Below, in pieces: positions 9,001-16,607 of a stretch of 64,000 nt of DNA. Position numbers and translations under genes: made by a program. Every line of letters starts with the position of its first letter. Positions within the stretch are counted from its first letter, which is position 1. This DNA is from CAYFRC01 sp050946115 (GTDB lineage Bacteria > Bacillota > Clostridia > Christensenellales > Aristaeellaceae). The notes beneath the pieces were generated by a model. It searched no databases. It worked only from the letters and a program-made list of their open reading frames with translations, and was not told the origin of the DNA. The stretch covers positions 62,001-126,000 of the forward strand of contig JBMNUF010000004.1 of the NCBI GenBank assembly GCA_050946115.1. Reading direction: 5' to 3'.

Positions 9001-9336
9001 GATGTTGCGCCGCGGGGAATCGAACGCAAGATGTATCGTAGCGTAAATCCGCCCCGATTGCAAGCAAGGATGTATTATTTTTCATTAAAAGAAAAAAGGG
9101 GCGTTGCGACAAGGCGGCCGCGCTTTATAAGCATCTCGGCGAATTTAATGTGATTGTACGAACAACGTGAAATTATGAATATTTATTGACAATACATCGG
9201 CAAATTGCTATAATAATATGCGGTGAGCGACTTTCGTGAAACTCGAAACATAATGGTTTTTGAGGGAATGATAATCGGCGGAAGCGATACCCGTCTCCGT
9301 TGCTTATAATACATACCGGGAAAGGAAGTTGAACCC
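9001..9336 (+). promoter_or_regulatory. Intergenic region with promoter of the sugar ABC operon
   Basis: TTGACA at 9186-9191, a 17-base spacer and TATAAT at 9209-9214 form a consensus promoter about 120 bases before the sugar-binding protein gene. The rest of the region has no gene; the leader between 9220 and 9336 could hold a regulatory site, but I see no clear operator palindrome. Confidence 0.75.
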
Positions 9337-10644
9337 ATGAAGAAACTGGTTTCTATCGCTCTGGCTCTGATGCTCGTCCTCGGCTGCGTCGCGGTCGTGA
9401 CGGCGGAATCCGAACCCATCACCATCAAGTTTTGGCACCATCGCGGCTCCGGCGCCCAGTATGAGTGCGTGACCCATGCGGTCAACGGCTTCAACGAGAC
9501 CGTCGGTAAGGAAAAGGGCATCGTCGTGGAAGAATCCTTCATCGGCGGCTATGTCGACCTGTTCGCGCAGATTCAGCTCGCCGTTCAGTCCGGCGAGGCC
9601 CCGAACGTCGTCAGCGCGGCCAATACCTATGTCGCGTACATGCTCGAGGACGATATGATCGTCGACCTGGCGCCCCTCGCGGAGGCGGAAGGCTACGACA
9701 TCACCGGCAACCTCATGGACTGGCTGCTGGAGATCGCCGGCAACACCGACGGGCAGATTCACTCCATGCCCTACTGCCGCTCCACTCCTCTTTTCTACTA
9801 CAACAAGGCGATCGCCCGCGAACTGGGCATTGAGATCGGCAACATGATCACCATCGACGAGCTCGTGCAGTTCGGCGAGGCGGCCATGGTGAAGAACGAC
9901 GCCGGCGAAATCACGCGCTACGGCTTCGAAATCTTCAACGACTTCGGTTACTACAACGCCGCGTGGATCTATCAGCTCGGCTCCGACTACATGGTCGAGG
10001 GCGGTGGCTCTCCCTCCCTGGAGGACGGCACCATGCTGAAGGTTCTGAGCGACTGGCGCAGCTGGGTGGATGCCGGCTGGTGCCGTCCCTTCGATGTGAC
10101 CAACCCCGGCGACACCGCGCAGACCATGTTCCTCAACGGCGAACTGGCCGCGTACATGAACTCCTCCGCGGGCCTCGGCAACCTCATGCTCGCCGCGAAG
10201 GACACCGATGTGGAAGTGGGCGTTGCGATGTTCCCCTCCTATGACATCGAGAATCACGTTGCCGAGATCGGCGGCGCGAACATCTCCGTCATCGGCGCAG
10301 ACAACAGCGACGAGGAAATCCAGGCTTCCTGGGAATTCGTCAAGTACCTGATGAGCGACGAGGAGCAGTTCTTCAACGCAAAGACCTCCGGCTACGTCGC
10401 CTGCACCAAGTCCATCGCCGACTATCCCGAGATGATCGAGTTCTGGGCGGAGAACCCCGAGTTCAAGGTCGCCTATGACCAGCTTCTCGCCTATGGCCGC
10501 GGACAGGAAATGCCCTTTGTCGCCGTCGGGCAGGACTTCACCCAGATCTGCTGGGACAACGTCTCCCTGCTGATCCAGGAGCGGAGCATTACCCCCGAAG
10601 AGGCGGTTGAGAAAATCAAGGCCGAATCTGCGGACATCTGGTAA
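9337..10644 (+). CDS. Extracellular sugar-binding protein of an ABC importer (family 1)
   Basis: Captures a carbohydrate outside the cell for import. The N-terminus has a signal peptide with MLVLGC, a possible but imperfect lipobox. The body is typical of family 1 solute-binding proteins: ITIKFWHHRGSG strand, GEAPNVVSA, then SMPYCRSTPLFYYNKAIA. It begins a four-gene set (binding protein, ATPase, two permeases) and has its own promoter. 435 residues. The sugar (oligosaccharide, glycerol-phosphate or other) is not decidable here. Confidence 0.92.
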   Translation: MKKLVSIALALMLVLGCVAVVTAESEPITIKFWHHRGSGAQYECVTHAVNGFNETVGKEKGIVVEESFIGGYVDLFAQIQLAVQSGEAPNVVSAANTYVAYMLEDDMIVDLAPLAEAEGYDITGNLMDWLLEIAGNTDGQIHSMPYCRSTPLFYYNKAIARELGIEIGNMITIDELVQFGEAAMVKNDAGEITRYGFEIFNDFGYYNAAWIYQLGSDYMVEGGGSPSLEDGTMLKVLSDWRSWVDAGWCRPFDVTNPGDTAQTMFLNGELAAYMNSSAGLGNLMLAAKDTDVEVGVAMFPSYDIENHVAEIGGANISVIGADNSDEEIQASWEFVKYLMSDEEQFFNAKTSGYVACTKSIADYPEMIEFWAENPEFKVAYDQLLAYGRGQEMPFVAVGQDFTQICWDNVSLLIQERSITPEEAVEKIKAESADIW

Positions 10645-10731
10645 TCGATTCGGAATACGTCAAGCGTGCATTCGGGGAGCATACCAAAAATATGCTCCCC
10701 GTTGGCGATTATGCAATTGGAGGAAGCACAC

Positions 10732-11778
10732 GTGGCCAAAATAGAATTTCAGAATGTAAGCAAATCCTTCGGGAAAACCAAGGTGATCGAAAACCTGAAC
10801 CTGACCATCGAAGACGGCAAGTTTACCGTACTGGTCGGCTCCTCCGGCTGCGGCAAGACGACGCTTTTGCGCATGATCGCGGGCATCGGCCCCGCAACGT
10901 CCGGCCGCATCCTGATGGACGGCAGGGATATCACCGATGTGGATCCGGCCAAGCGCGACATCGCCATGGTGTTCCAAAACTATGCGATTTATCCCACGAT
11001 GTCCGTGCGTGAAAATATCGAATTTGGTCTAAAAAACAGAAAGGTCCCGAAGGACGAACGCACGCGCTTGATCGAGGAATATTCGGACATCGTCGGCCTG
11101 ACAGAGTATTTGGATCGCAAGCCCAGCGAACTGTCCGGCGGACAGCGCCAGCGCGTCGCCCTGGCGCGCGCCATGGTCAAGAGGCCGGCGGTCTTCCTGA
11201 TGGACGAGCCGCTGTCCAACCTCGATGCCAGGCTGCGCGCCGCGATGCGCGTGGAGCTGATCGAGCTGCAGCGCCGCCTTAAGACCACCTTCGTCTATGT
11301 TACGCATGACCAGATGGAGGCGATGTCCATGGCGGATGCCATCGTGCTGATGGAAAAGGGCGAGATTCAGCAGGTGGGAACGCCGGAGGAAATCTACCAC
11401 GAGCCGAATAACCTGTTTGCGGCGCAGTTCATCGGCACGCCGCCCATGAACATTCAGGAAATGCCCAACGGCTATTCGTTGGGATACCGCCCCGAAGTGG
11501 TCGAGTTTTCAGACCGCCCCTTAGAGGATGTCGCCGTTTGCCGCCGCGGACAGATCGCCACGCGGGAAATGTTGGGCGCGGAGACGCTCTACAAAGTGCG
11601 CATGAAGGGCAACACGATCATGGTCAGAAGTTCGAACGACGAGTTCCGCGAGAACCAAGATATTTGGGTGACGATAAAGCACCGGCACATGCATTTCTTC
11701 GACGCGAACGGCATCCACGTGGGGCACGGCGGTCCGGATGAGCTGCTTGCGGTTGCGGGAGGAATGAACGATGAGTGA
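10732..11778 (+). CDS. Sugar ABC transporter ATP-binding protein (MsmK/UgpC/MalK type)
   Basis: ATPase that powers the sugar importer. Walker A GSSGCGKTT, Q-loop FQNYAIYPTMSV, signature LSGGQRQRVALARA, Walker B VFLMDEPLSNLDA and H-loop VTHDQMEAM; the C-terminus has the MalK-type regulatory fold (GYRPEVVEF onward). I take GTG 10732 as start because GGAGGAAG precedes it at the right distance; an ATG at 10711 is also in frame. This ATPase lies directly in the operon, whereas in many Bacillota it is encoded apart. Confidence 0.93.
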   Translation: MAKIEFQNVSKSFGKTKVIENLNLTIEDGKFTVLVGSSGCGKTTLLRMIAGIGPATSGRILMDGRDITDVDPAKRDIAMVFQNYAIYPTMSVRENIEFGLKNRKVPKDERTRLIEEYSDIVGLTEYLDRKPSELSGGQRQRVALARAMVKRPAVFLMDEPLSNLDARLRAAMRVELIELQRRLKTTFVYVTHDQMEAMSMADAIVLMEKGEIQQVGTPEEIYHEPNNLFAAQFIGTPPMNIQEMPNGYSLGYRPEVVEFSDRPLEDVAVCRRGQIATREMLGAETLYKVRMKGNTIMVRSSNDEFRENQDIWVTIKHRHMHFFDANGIHVGHGGPDELLAVAGGMNDE

Positions 11779-12700
11779 AAACGCACTTTATCAAGATACA
11801 TTGCGGCGTAAACGCATTCAAACGTGGCGGGGATACTTCATTTCATGGCTGATGATCCTGCCGGCACTGATTTTTTTGAGCCTTTTCGTCATCTATCCGG
11901 CGATCAACATGGGCGTATTGAGCATGTACAAGGGAAACGCCACCAAGCCCTATAAGGAAATGATCGCGCTCGACAATTACTATCGCCTGTTCTTTGTCAA
12001 GGATGACTTCATGGGCGCATTGGGAAATACCGCAAGGTATACCGTCGGCGCATTGATCAGCATCATGATCTTGTCCCTGCTCTTGGCGCAGTGGCTGTTT
12101 AAGGATCGAAAAATCAATTCCCTGGGGCAGACCGTTTTTTTCACGCCCCACCTGGTAGCGGGCGTTTCCGCGGGCTTCATCTGGAGCTGGCTGATGAGTT
12201 CGCAGTCCTACGGCCTGTTTAACTCGATCCTCACTTCTTTGGGATTGCCCGCCGTCAGGTGGCTGGACGATTCCTCCACCGCCATGATGTCCATTATCAT
12301 CATGAACACGTGGAAGAGCATCGGCTATTATTCGTTGATCATCATGTCCTCGATGAAATCCATTCCCACGGAGATTTACGAGGCGGCGAGGCTGGACAGC
12401 TCGTCCGCCGTCAAGACTTTTTTCAAGATCACCCTGCCGATGATCTCCCCACAGCTGTTTTTCCTCCTGATTACCATTACCACGGGTTCCTTCAAAGTGT
12501 TCGATTCGGTGCGCATCATGACAAACGGCGGCCCGGGCGACTCGACGCGCGTTTTGAGCATGTACATCTACGATTATGCTTTCCAGCGCAACAACACGCT
12601 GGGCTATGCCTGCGCGGCAGGCATGGTCATGTTGCTGATTATGGTGGTCATCACGATCATCAACTTCGCGTTTGTCGAAAAGAAAGTACACTATCAGTAA
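11771..12700 (+). CDS. Sugar ABC transporter permease (MalF/UgpA type)
   Basis: First membrane subunit. The 309-residue protein has about six hydrophobic spans starting with WLMILPALIFLSLFVIYP and the cytoplasmic EAA loop EIYEAARLDSSSAVKTFFK followed by ITLPMISP, which docks to the ATPase. It overlaps the ATPase gene by 8 bases. Confidence 0.94.
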   Translation: MSENALYQDTLRRKRIQTWRGYFISWLMILPALIFLSLFVIYPAINMGVLSMYKGNATKPYKEMIALDNYYRLFFVKDDFMGALGNTARYTVGALISIMILSLLLAQWLFKDRKINSLGQTVFFTPHLVAGVSAGFIWSWLMSSQSYGLFNSILTSLGLPAVRWLDDSSTAMMSIIIMNTWKSIGYYSLIIMSSMKSIPTEIYEAARLDSSSAVKTFFKITLPMISPQLFFLLITITTGSFKVFDSVRIMTNGGPGDSTRVLSMYIYDYAFQRNNTLGYACAAGMVMLLIMVVITIINFAFVEKKVHYQ

Positions 12701-12711
12701 GGAGCATAACG

Positions 12712-13569
12712 ATGGAAAAGCTTACGTTCACCTCGTCCGACCAAGTGCGCAGTCGCATGCTGACCTTTCTGGGCGATCTCATCAAGATCGCGACCATGCT
12801 CGCTTTTGTGTTCCCTTTTTATTGGATGATCATCACGGCATTTAAGCCCTATGTGGAGTCCATGCAGGTGCCGCCCACCCTGTGGCCGCAAACCTGGACG
12901 CTGGAAGGATTTTACAGTACGTTTAACGCAGGGCTGGATATCCCGCGCTTTATGTTGAACACCGTGGTCGTCACGGCGTCGGTCATCTGTCTGCAGCTCG
13001 CGGTCATGGTGCCCGCGGCATATGCCTTTGCCAAGCGGAAATTCCCGCTGTCGGGCATCGCCTTCGGCGTGGTGCTGGTCGCGTTCATGATTCCCCAGCA
13101 GCTGACCTATATCCCGATCTATCTGATGATGGCAAAGGGCAAATTGATTAGCTCCCTGTGGCCGCAGATTTTGCCCCTGGGCGCGGACGCATTCGGCATC
13201 TTCATGCTTCGCCAGTCGTTCAAACAGGTTCCCGACGAGATCGTGGAATCCGCGAAACTGGACGGCGCGGGCGAAATCAAGATCATGCTCCAAATCATGC
13301 TGCCGATGTGCAAATCCGCGATGGTGACCATCGCCATGTTCTCCTTTATCGGAACGTGGAACTCCTATTTTTGGCCGCTGGTCATGACGAATAACGACCT
13401 GTACCGCCCGCTCACGCTCGCCATCGAGCGCCTGCGCGACGCGGAAATCGGCATCCGCTGGAACACCCTGATGGCGGGCAACAGCCTGCTCACGGTGCCG
13501 ATCCTGATCGTGTTCATCTTCGCCAGTAAAAAGATCATCGAAGGCTTCGCCTACCGCGGCATGAAATAA
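12712..13569 (+). CDS. Sugar ABC transporter permease (MalG/UgpE type)
   Basis: Second membrane subunit, 285 residues. Spans start with MLAFVFPFYWMIITAF; the EAA loop is EIVESAKLDGAGEIKIMLQ followed by IMLPMCKS. The start at 12712 follows AAGGAG; the longer in-frame opening only reads through the previous gene in another frame. Confidence 0.94.
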   Translation: MEKLTFTSSDQVRSRMLTFLGDLIKIATMLAFVFPFYWMIITAFKPYVESMQVPPTLWPQTWTLEGFYSTFNAGLDIPRFMLNTVVVTASVICLQLAVMVPAAYAFAKRKFPLSGIAFGVVLVAFMIPQQLTYIPIYLMMAKGKLISSLWPQILPLGADAFGIFMLRQSFKQVPDEIVESAKLDGAGEIKIMLQIMLPMCKSAMVTIAMFSFIGTWNSYFWPLVMTNNDLYRPLTLAIERLRDAEIGIRWNTLMAGNSLLTVPILIVFIFASKKIIEGFAYRGMK

Positions 13570-13610
13570 GGGAGTCGCGCCGAAAACCGGCAATCCGGAA
13601 ATCTCAAAGG

Positions 13611-13642
13611 GATGGGCGGGTATGATTTTGCCCGTCCTTTTG
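13611..13642 (+). terminator. Terminator of the sugar ABC operon
   Basis: Stem GATGGGC at 13611-13617 with GCCCGTC at 13630-13636, followed by CTTTT. Confidence 0.65.
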
Positions 13643-13770
13643 CTTTCCTGCCCTCGCGGGGCTTATTGAATGCACCTTCTTTCCGCCGCCCGAATTTTGG
13701 ACTAATCGGACATATCTCTCGTTTCATTTCACTCGAGGGGGAAATATCGATGCAATGCCGCACAAGCGCC

Positions 13771-13800
13771 TTGCAAACAGGACATAGGATGCGGTATAAT
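13771..13800 (+). promoter_or_regulatory. Promoter before the URO-D-fold gene
   Basis: TTGCAA at 13771-13776, 18-base spacer, TATAAT at 13795-13800. The region 13643-13870 otherwise shows no gene. Confidence 0.7.
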
Positions 13801-13939
13801 GAAGCCGCGAATGATCAGATGCTCCTGCGGAAAACAGGTTGTACAATATGATATCGGAGGCGCGACAGAGATGCATTATTCGATCGATTGTAAGGACAAG
13901 GGGATTTTGCGCGAACTTGCGTCGTAGCTTCGCCTCGAG

Positions 13940-15109
13940 ATGGAAAAGCCCTTTCAGGGCGAAAAGCGGAAGCTTTGGACGCGCCATAACGATCTGCAAA
14001 CGAACCAACCGTTGGTGTTTTGTGACCCCGAAAACGGCTGGCATGAAATCATCACGCAGGATATGCTGCGCTGCAAGGGCGAGCTCGCCCGCAATTGGGA
14101 ATGGTTTCTGCGCAGACAGCTGTTTACCGCGCAGAAAATGCTCGACGATGTCGTCATAGCCCCCGTGTTCAATGTGCCGTTGGTCACAGGAGACACCGGC
14201 TGGGGCGTCAAAATCGAGCACATCGGCGGGGAAAACAACGGTGCTTATCATATAAAACAGGCGATCGAAGAGTACGAGCGCGATTTTGAGAAGGTGCATT
14301 TCTCGGAATACACGGTGGATTATCCGGCGTCGGACGTTCTTTTGTCTGCGGCACAGGAAGTGTTTGACGGCATTCTCGAGGTAAAAAGATATCACGCATG
14401 GTGGTGGACGCTCGGCTTAACCGCGCAGTTCATCGACCTTCGCGGGCTGGAAGATTTCATGTACGATTTAATTGACGAACCCGAATGGGTGCATCGGCTG
14501 ATGGAACTTCTGTGTACGGGCACGCTCAAAAAGATCGAACGCCTTGCAAAAGAAGGACTGCTCTTTCAGAACGTCGGCAATTTCTACATCGGTTCCGGCG
14601 GTTTCGGTTTTACCGAACAGATACAGCCTGCGGAGCCGAGCAAAGTTACCCCCATGGACATGTGGGGCTTTGTCGAAAGCCAGGAAACCGTCGGCATATC
14701 TCCCGAAATGTACGGCGAATTTATCTTTCCGTACCACAGGCGCATCGCGGAACGTTTTGCTCTGAATTGCTTTGGCTGCTGCGAGCCGTACGACCTGCGC
14801 TGGAAGTATGCCAAGCATCTTCCGCGCCTGCGGCGCGTCTCCTGTTCTCCCTGGTCGGATCGGCAAATGACGGAGAAAAACCTCGGAAAGGACTATGTCG
14901 CATCGCTCAAGCTCAATCCGTCGCCGCTCTCGAGGCCGACGATGGATGAGAACTTTGTGAGGCTCCAGCTGCGGGAGGCGCTGGAGGGCGCAAAGAACTG
15001 CATCCCCGAAGTCGTCATGAAGGACTGCCATACCATCGGCAACAATCCGAATAATCCCGTCCGCTGGGTGCAGATCGCCAGAGAGGAAATCGATCGCGTG
15101 TTTGGCTGA
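13940..15109 (+). CDS. URO-D-fold protein (corrinoid methyltransferase-like), N-terminus split by an in-frame TAG
   Basis: Belongs by appearance to the uroporphyrinogen-decarboxylase fold family that includes MtaA/CmuA-like methyltransferases and many proteins of unknown role in gut anaerobes. Seen: RRxLxxxHND-like opening KRKLWTRHNDLQ, FCDPENGWHEI, WWWTLGLTAQFIDLRGLEDF, and a C-terminal FGCCEPYDLRW that could bind metal through its cysteines. The proper start appears to be ATG 13871, preceded by GGAGG, reading 18 codons up to a TAG at 13925-13927 and continuing in the same frame. ATG 13940 has no ribosome site. So the gene is either recently inactivated, read through, or carries a sequence error. 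Confidence 0.7.
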   Translation: MEKPFQGEKRKLWTRHNDLQTNQPLVFCDPENGWHEIITQDMLRCKGELARNWEWFLRRQLFTAQKMLDDVVIAPVFNVPLVTGDTGWGVKIEHIGGENNGAYHIKQAIEEYERDFEKVHFSEYTVDYPASDVLLSAAQEVFDGILEVKRYHAWWWTLGLTAQFIDLRGLEDFMYDLIDEPEWVHRLMELLCTGTLKKIERLAKEGLLFQNVGNFYIGSGGFGFTEQIQPAEPSKVTPMDMWGFVESQETVGISPEMYGEFIFPYHRRIAERFALNCFGCCEPYDLRWKYAKHLPRLRRVSCSPWSDRQMTEKNLGKDYVASLKLNPSPLSRPTMDENFVRLQLREALEGAKNCIPEVVMKDCHTIGNNPNNPVRWVQIAREEIDRVFG

Positions 15110-15167
15110 CGGAGCCGCTGTAAAAAGCTGTAAGCCGTGAGAAAACCGCCCGATCCGGAAACAGACC

Positions 15168-15332
15168 ATGAAAACATGGACAGGTATCTTTGCGAAACCG
15201 AAGGGATGGGCAACGATCTTCAATCGATATGCAAACGAGGCACGGGAACCCGACTTTCGCCAAATCCTGTCGGCAATGGCTGTATCTGCGCAGCCCAACC
15301 CCCGAAAATCTCAAAGTGCAGACATTATTTGA
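15168..15332 (+). CDS. Small uncharacterised ORF (54 residues)
   Basis: Reads MKTWTGIFAKPKGWATIFNR and then YANEAREPDFRQIL. No strong ribosome site. It resembles the peptide at 16241 around F-N-x-Y-x-N-E-A, and its DNA weakly resembles the ORF at 60140. I do not recognise the family; it may be a decayed copy of a short repeated gene. Confidence 0.3.
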   Translation: MKTWTGIFAKPKGWATIFNRYANEAREPDFRQILSAMAVSAQPNPRKSQSADII

Positions 15333-15442
15333 GTTTTCGCGATGCTGCGCTATCCTGAAAATGTATGTATAATCCAACGTTTTTTCTCCGGGATGACACG
15401 ATTACGGGGCATGAAAATTGAGAGCCGAAAGTTTACAGAGCC

Positions 15443-15471
15443 CTTGACGGAATCGAAGCGGGATGATATAC
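15443..15471 (+). promoter_or_regulatory. Strong promoter in the accessory stretch
   Basis: TTGACG at 15443-15448, 17-base spacer, TATACT at 15466-15471. No clear gene starts in the next 280 bases; the first start with a good ribosome site downstream is 15762. The transcript could be the long leader of that small gene or a small RNA. Confidence 0.6.
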
Positions 15472-15761
15472 TTGTCGCAACGAAGTTGGATGGTTTCCCC
15501 CGCGATGCAGCCGTTGGCGCAAAGGCGATTCGGGAGCTTGTGAAAAGGGGCGTTGATTCCGATGTGCTGAGCACGGGGCTGACAACACGGCGATGAGAGA
15601 GCCCGTGGTGACGATGCAATGTGTGTTTGCTGGGTCTGAGCGGGATACGAATGCGGAACGAACCGACGAGAGCGGGGCGATTTGCCGAGCCGCGCGGGAC
15701 AACTGTCCGAGGAGGGAACCGAACATCAGCAGATCGACGCAGTACGCAAGGAGGGTATGGC

Positions 15762-15920
15762 ATGGACACGAATAAGATATTTGGATTTTTGGCAGCTCTC
15801 GTAAGTCTTGTATTTGCCGTTTTTGCGGTTATACTCCCGATGATACGCAGCGGAAGACGCAACCGAGAAAACAGCGGAGAGGAAGAAACACGGCGCGAGA
15901 AGGAAACCGATCGGAAATAG
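15762..15920 (+). CDS. Small single-span membrane protein
   Basis: 52 residues with a very good AAGGAGGG site at 15748-15755. MDTNKIF is followed by one hydrophobic segment of about 22 residues and a charged tail rich in Arg, Glu and Lys. No family recognised. It lies between the URO-D-fold gene and the CRISPR locus on the same strand as cas9 and downstream of the promoter at 15443. Confidence 0.55.
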   Translation: MDTNKIFGFLAALVSLVFAVFAVILPMIRSGRRNRENSGEEETRREKETDRK

Positions 15921-16155
15921 TGAAGATTGGCAAAGGCGATTGTCAAGACGAAGGGTACTGGCAGATACAGCGCGACGCTTAACGCATGGTACGGCGACGG
16001 AAAGGACGAGAGGAAGCGTGCGTATCGCAAGCTCTGTAAAATGGCGCATGATTGCGAGAAATCGCAGCCATGCGCCATTATCGTAAATGGAGATGGAAAG
16101 GATATACGACAGTATATAGCGGTGAAAAGTGGCATGGGAATCCCCACAAAACATC

Positions 16156-16185
16156 TTGCAAGCGGGAAAGCGGATGTAGTATAAT
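16156..16185 (+). promoter_or_regulatory. Promoter upstream of cas9
   Basis: TTGCAA at 16156-16161, 18-base spacer, TATAAT at 16180-16185. It is the nearest clear plus-strand promoter before cas9 (start 16608). A transcript from here would run about 415 bases and cross the whole tracrRNA gene in antisense before reaching cas9. The bases 15921-16155 hold an open frame without a ribosome site that I do not call. Confidence 0.55.
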
Positions 16186-16240
16186 GAAAAACGGATTTCT
16201 TTGTGTCGCTGAATAGGATGCAGAAACTCCAAAAGGCGCG

Positions 16241-16369
16241 ATGTCCAGGATTGGGCAGGAAAAAGACTTCAACGAATATGTGAATGAGGCTGCAAACCTG
16301 ATTTTCGCCAACGGATCATCTGTGATGGCAGAACTTGCAAATCCGGAAACTCCGATAATCTCAGAATAG
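16241..16369 (+). CDS. Small uncharacterised ORF (42 residues)
   Basis: Reads MSRIGQEKDFNEYVNEAANL. No clear ribosome site. It shares the F-N-x-Y-x-N-E-A core with the ORF at 15168, and both are followed by a GATGCTGCGCT sequence. Possible remnant; low certainty that it is translated. Confidence 0.25.
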   Translation: MSRIGQEKDFNEYVNEAANLIFANGSSVMAELANPETPIISE

Positions 16370-16446
16370 CTCCCCAAAGCGCAGGCGAAATTCGTTTTTT
16401 CTGGATGCTGCGCTGGTTATAACCTTATTGTGTCGCTTGTAAGCGC

Positions 16447-16571
16447 AAAAAACAAAATCTCCCGAAGGAGATTCTGCAGTGCACACACTGTGCTGTCGTC
16501 AGCGACGACGACGATTTGAAAATATCTTTATTTGAACTCGTGGTGTAATTCCATAGGGGTCATGAAACTAC
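16447..16571 (-). ncRNA. tracrRNA of the type II-A CRISPR system
   Basis: The plus strand at 16539-16567 contains a near copy of the CRISPR repeat (GTGGTGTAATTCCATAGGGG), so the minus-strand transcript carries the matching anti-repeat that pairs with pre-crRNA. Next come a nexus-like A/T-rich segment, a GTCGTC...GACGAC hairpin and GTGCA...TGCAC elements, then a terminator stem AATCTCC/GGAGATT at 16456-16473 with T residues ending near 16447. A promoter at 16578-16606 on the same strand sets the 5' end near 16571. Anti-repeat first, then hairpins and terminator, is the expected order for a tracrRNA. Exact ends are inferred. Confidence 0.88.
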
Positions 16572-16577
16572 GATGTC

Positions 16578-16606
16578 ACTATACCATATGAGAGAGGGTT
16601 TGTCAA
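16578..16606 (-). promoter_or_regulatory. tracrRNA promoter, next to the cas9 start codon
   Basis: On the minus strand TTGACA (16601-16606), 17-base spacer, TATAGT (16578-16583). The -35 box ends one base before the cas9 ATG at 16608, so it occupies the cas9 translation-start region and points away from cas9. Confidence 0.85.
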
Positions 16607-16607
16607 G

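Noticed and set aside
15342..15596. 84-codon frame covering the promoter at 15443
   Set aside because: It contains a consensus promoter inside and has no ribosome site at any start; more likely non-coding.
15927..16184. 85-codon frame reading VNGDGKDIRQYIAVKSG
   Set aside because: No ribosome site and its only early start is TTG; its end overlaps the promoter at 16156. Possibly a remnant, not called.
16539..16567. Isolated CRISPR repeat near cas9 taken as a second mini-array
   Set aside because: The match is partial at both ends, and promoter and terminator on the minus strand fit a tracrRNA anti-repeat.
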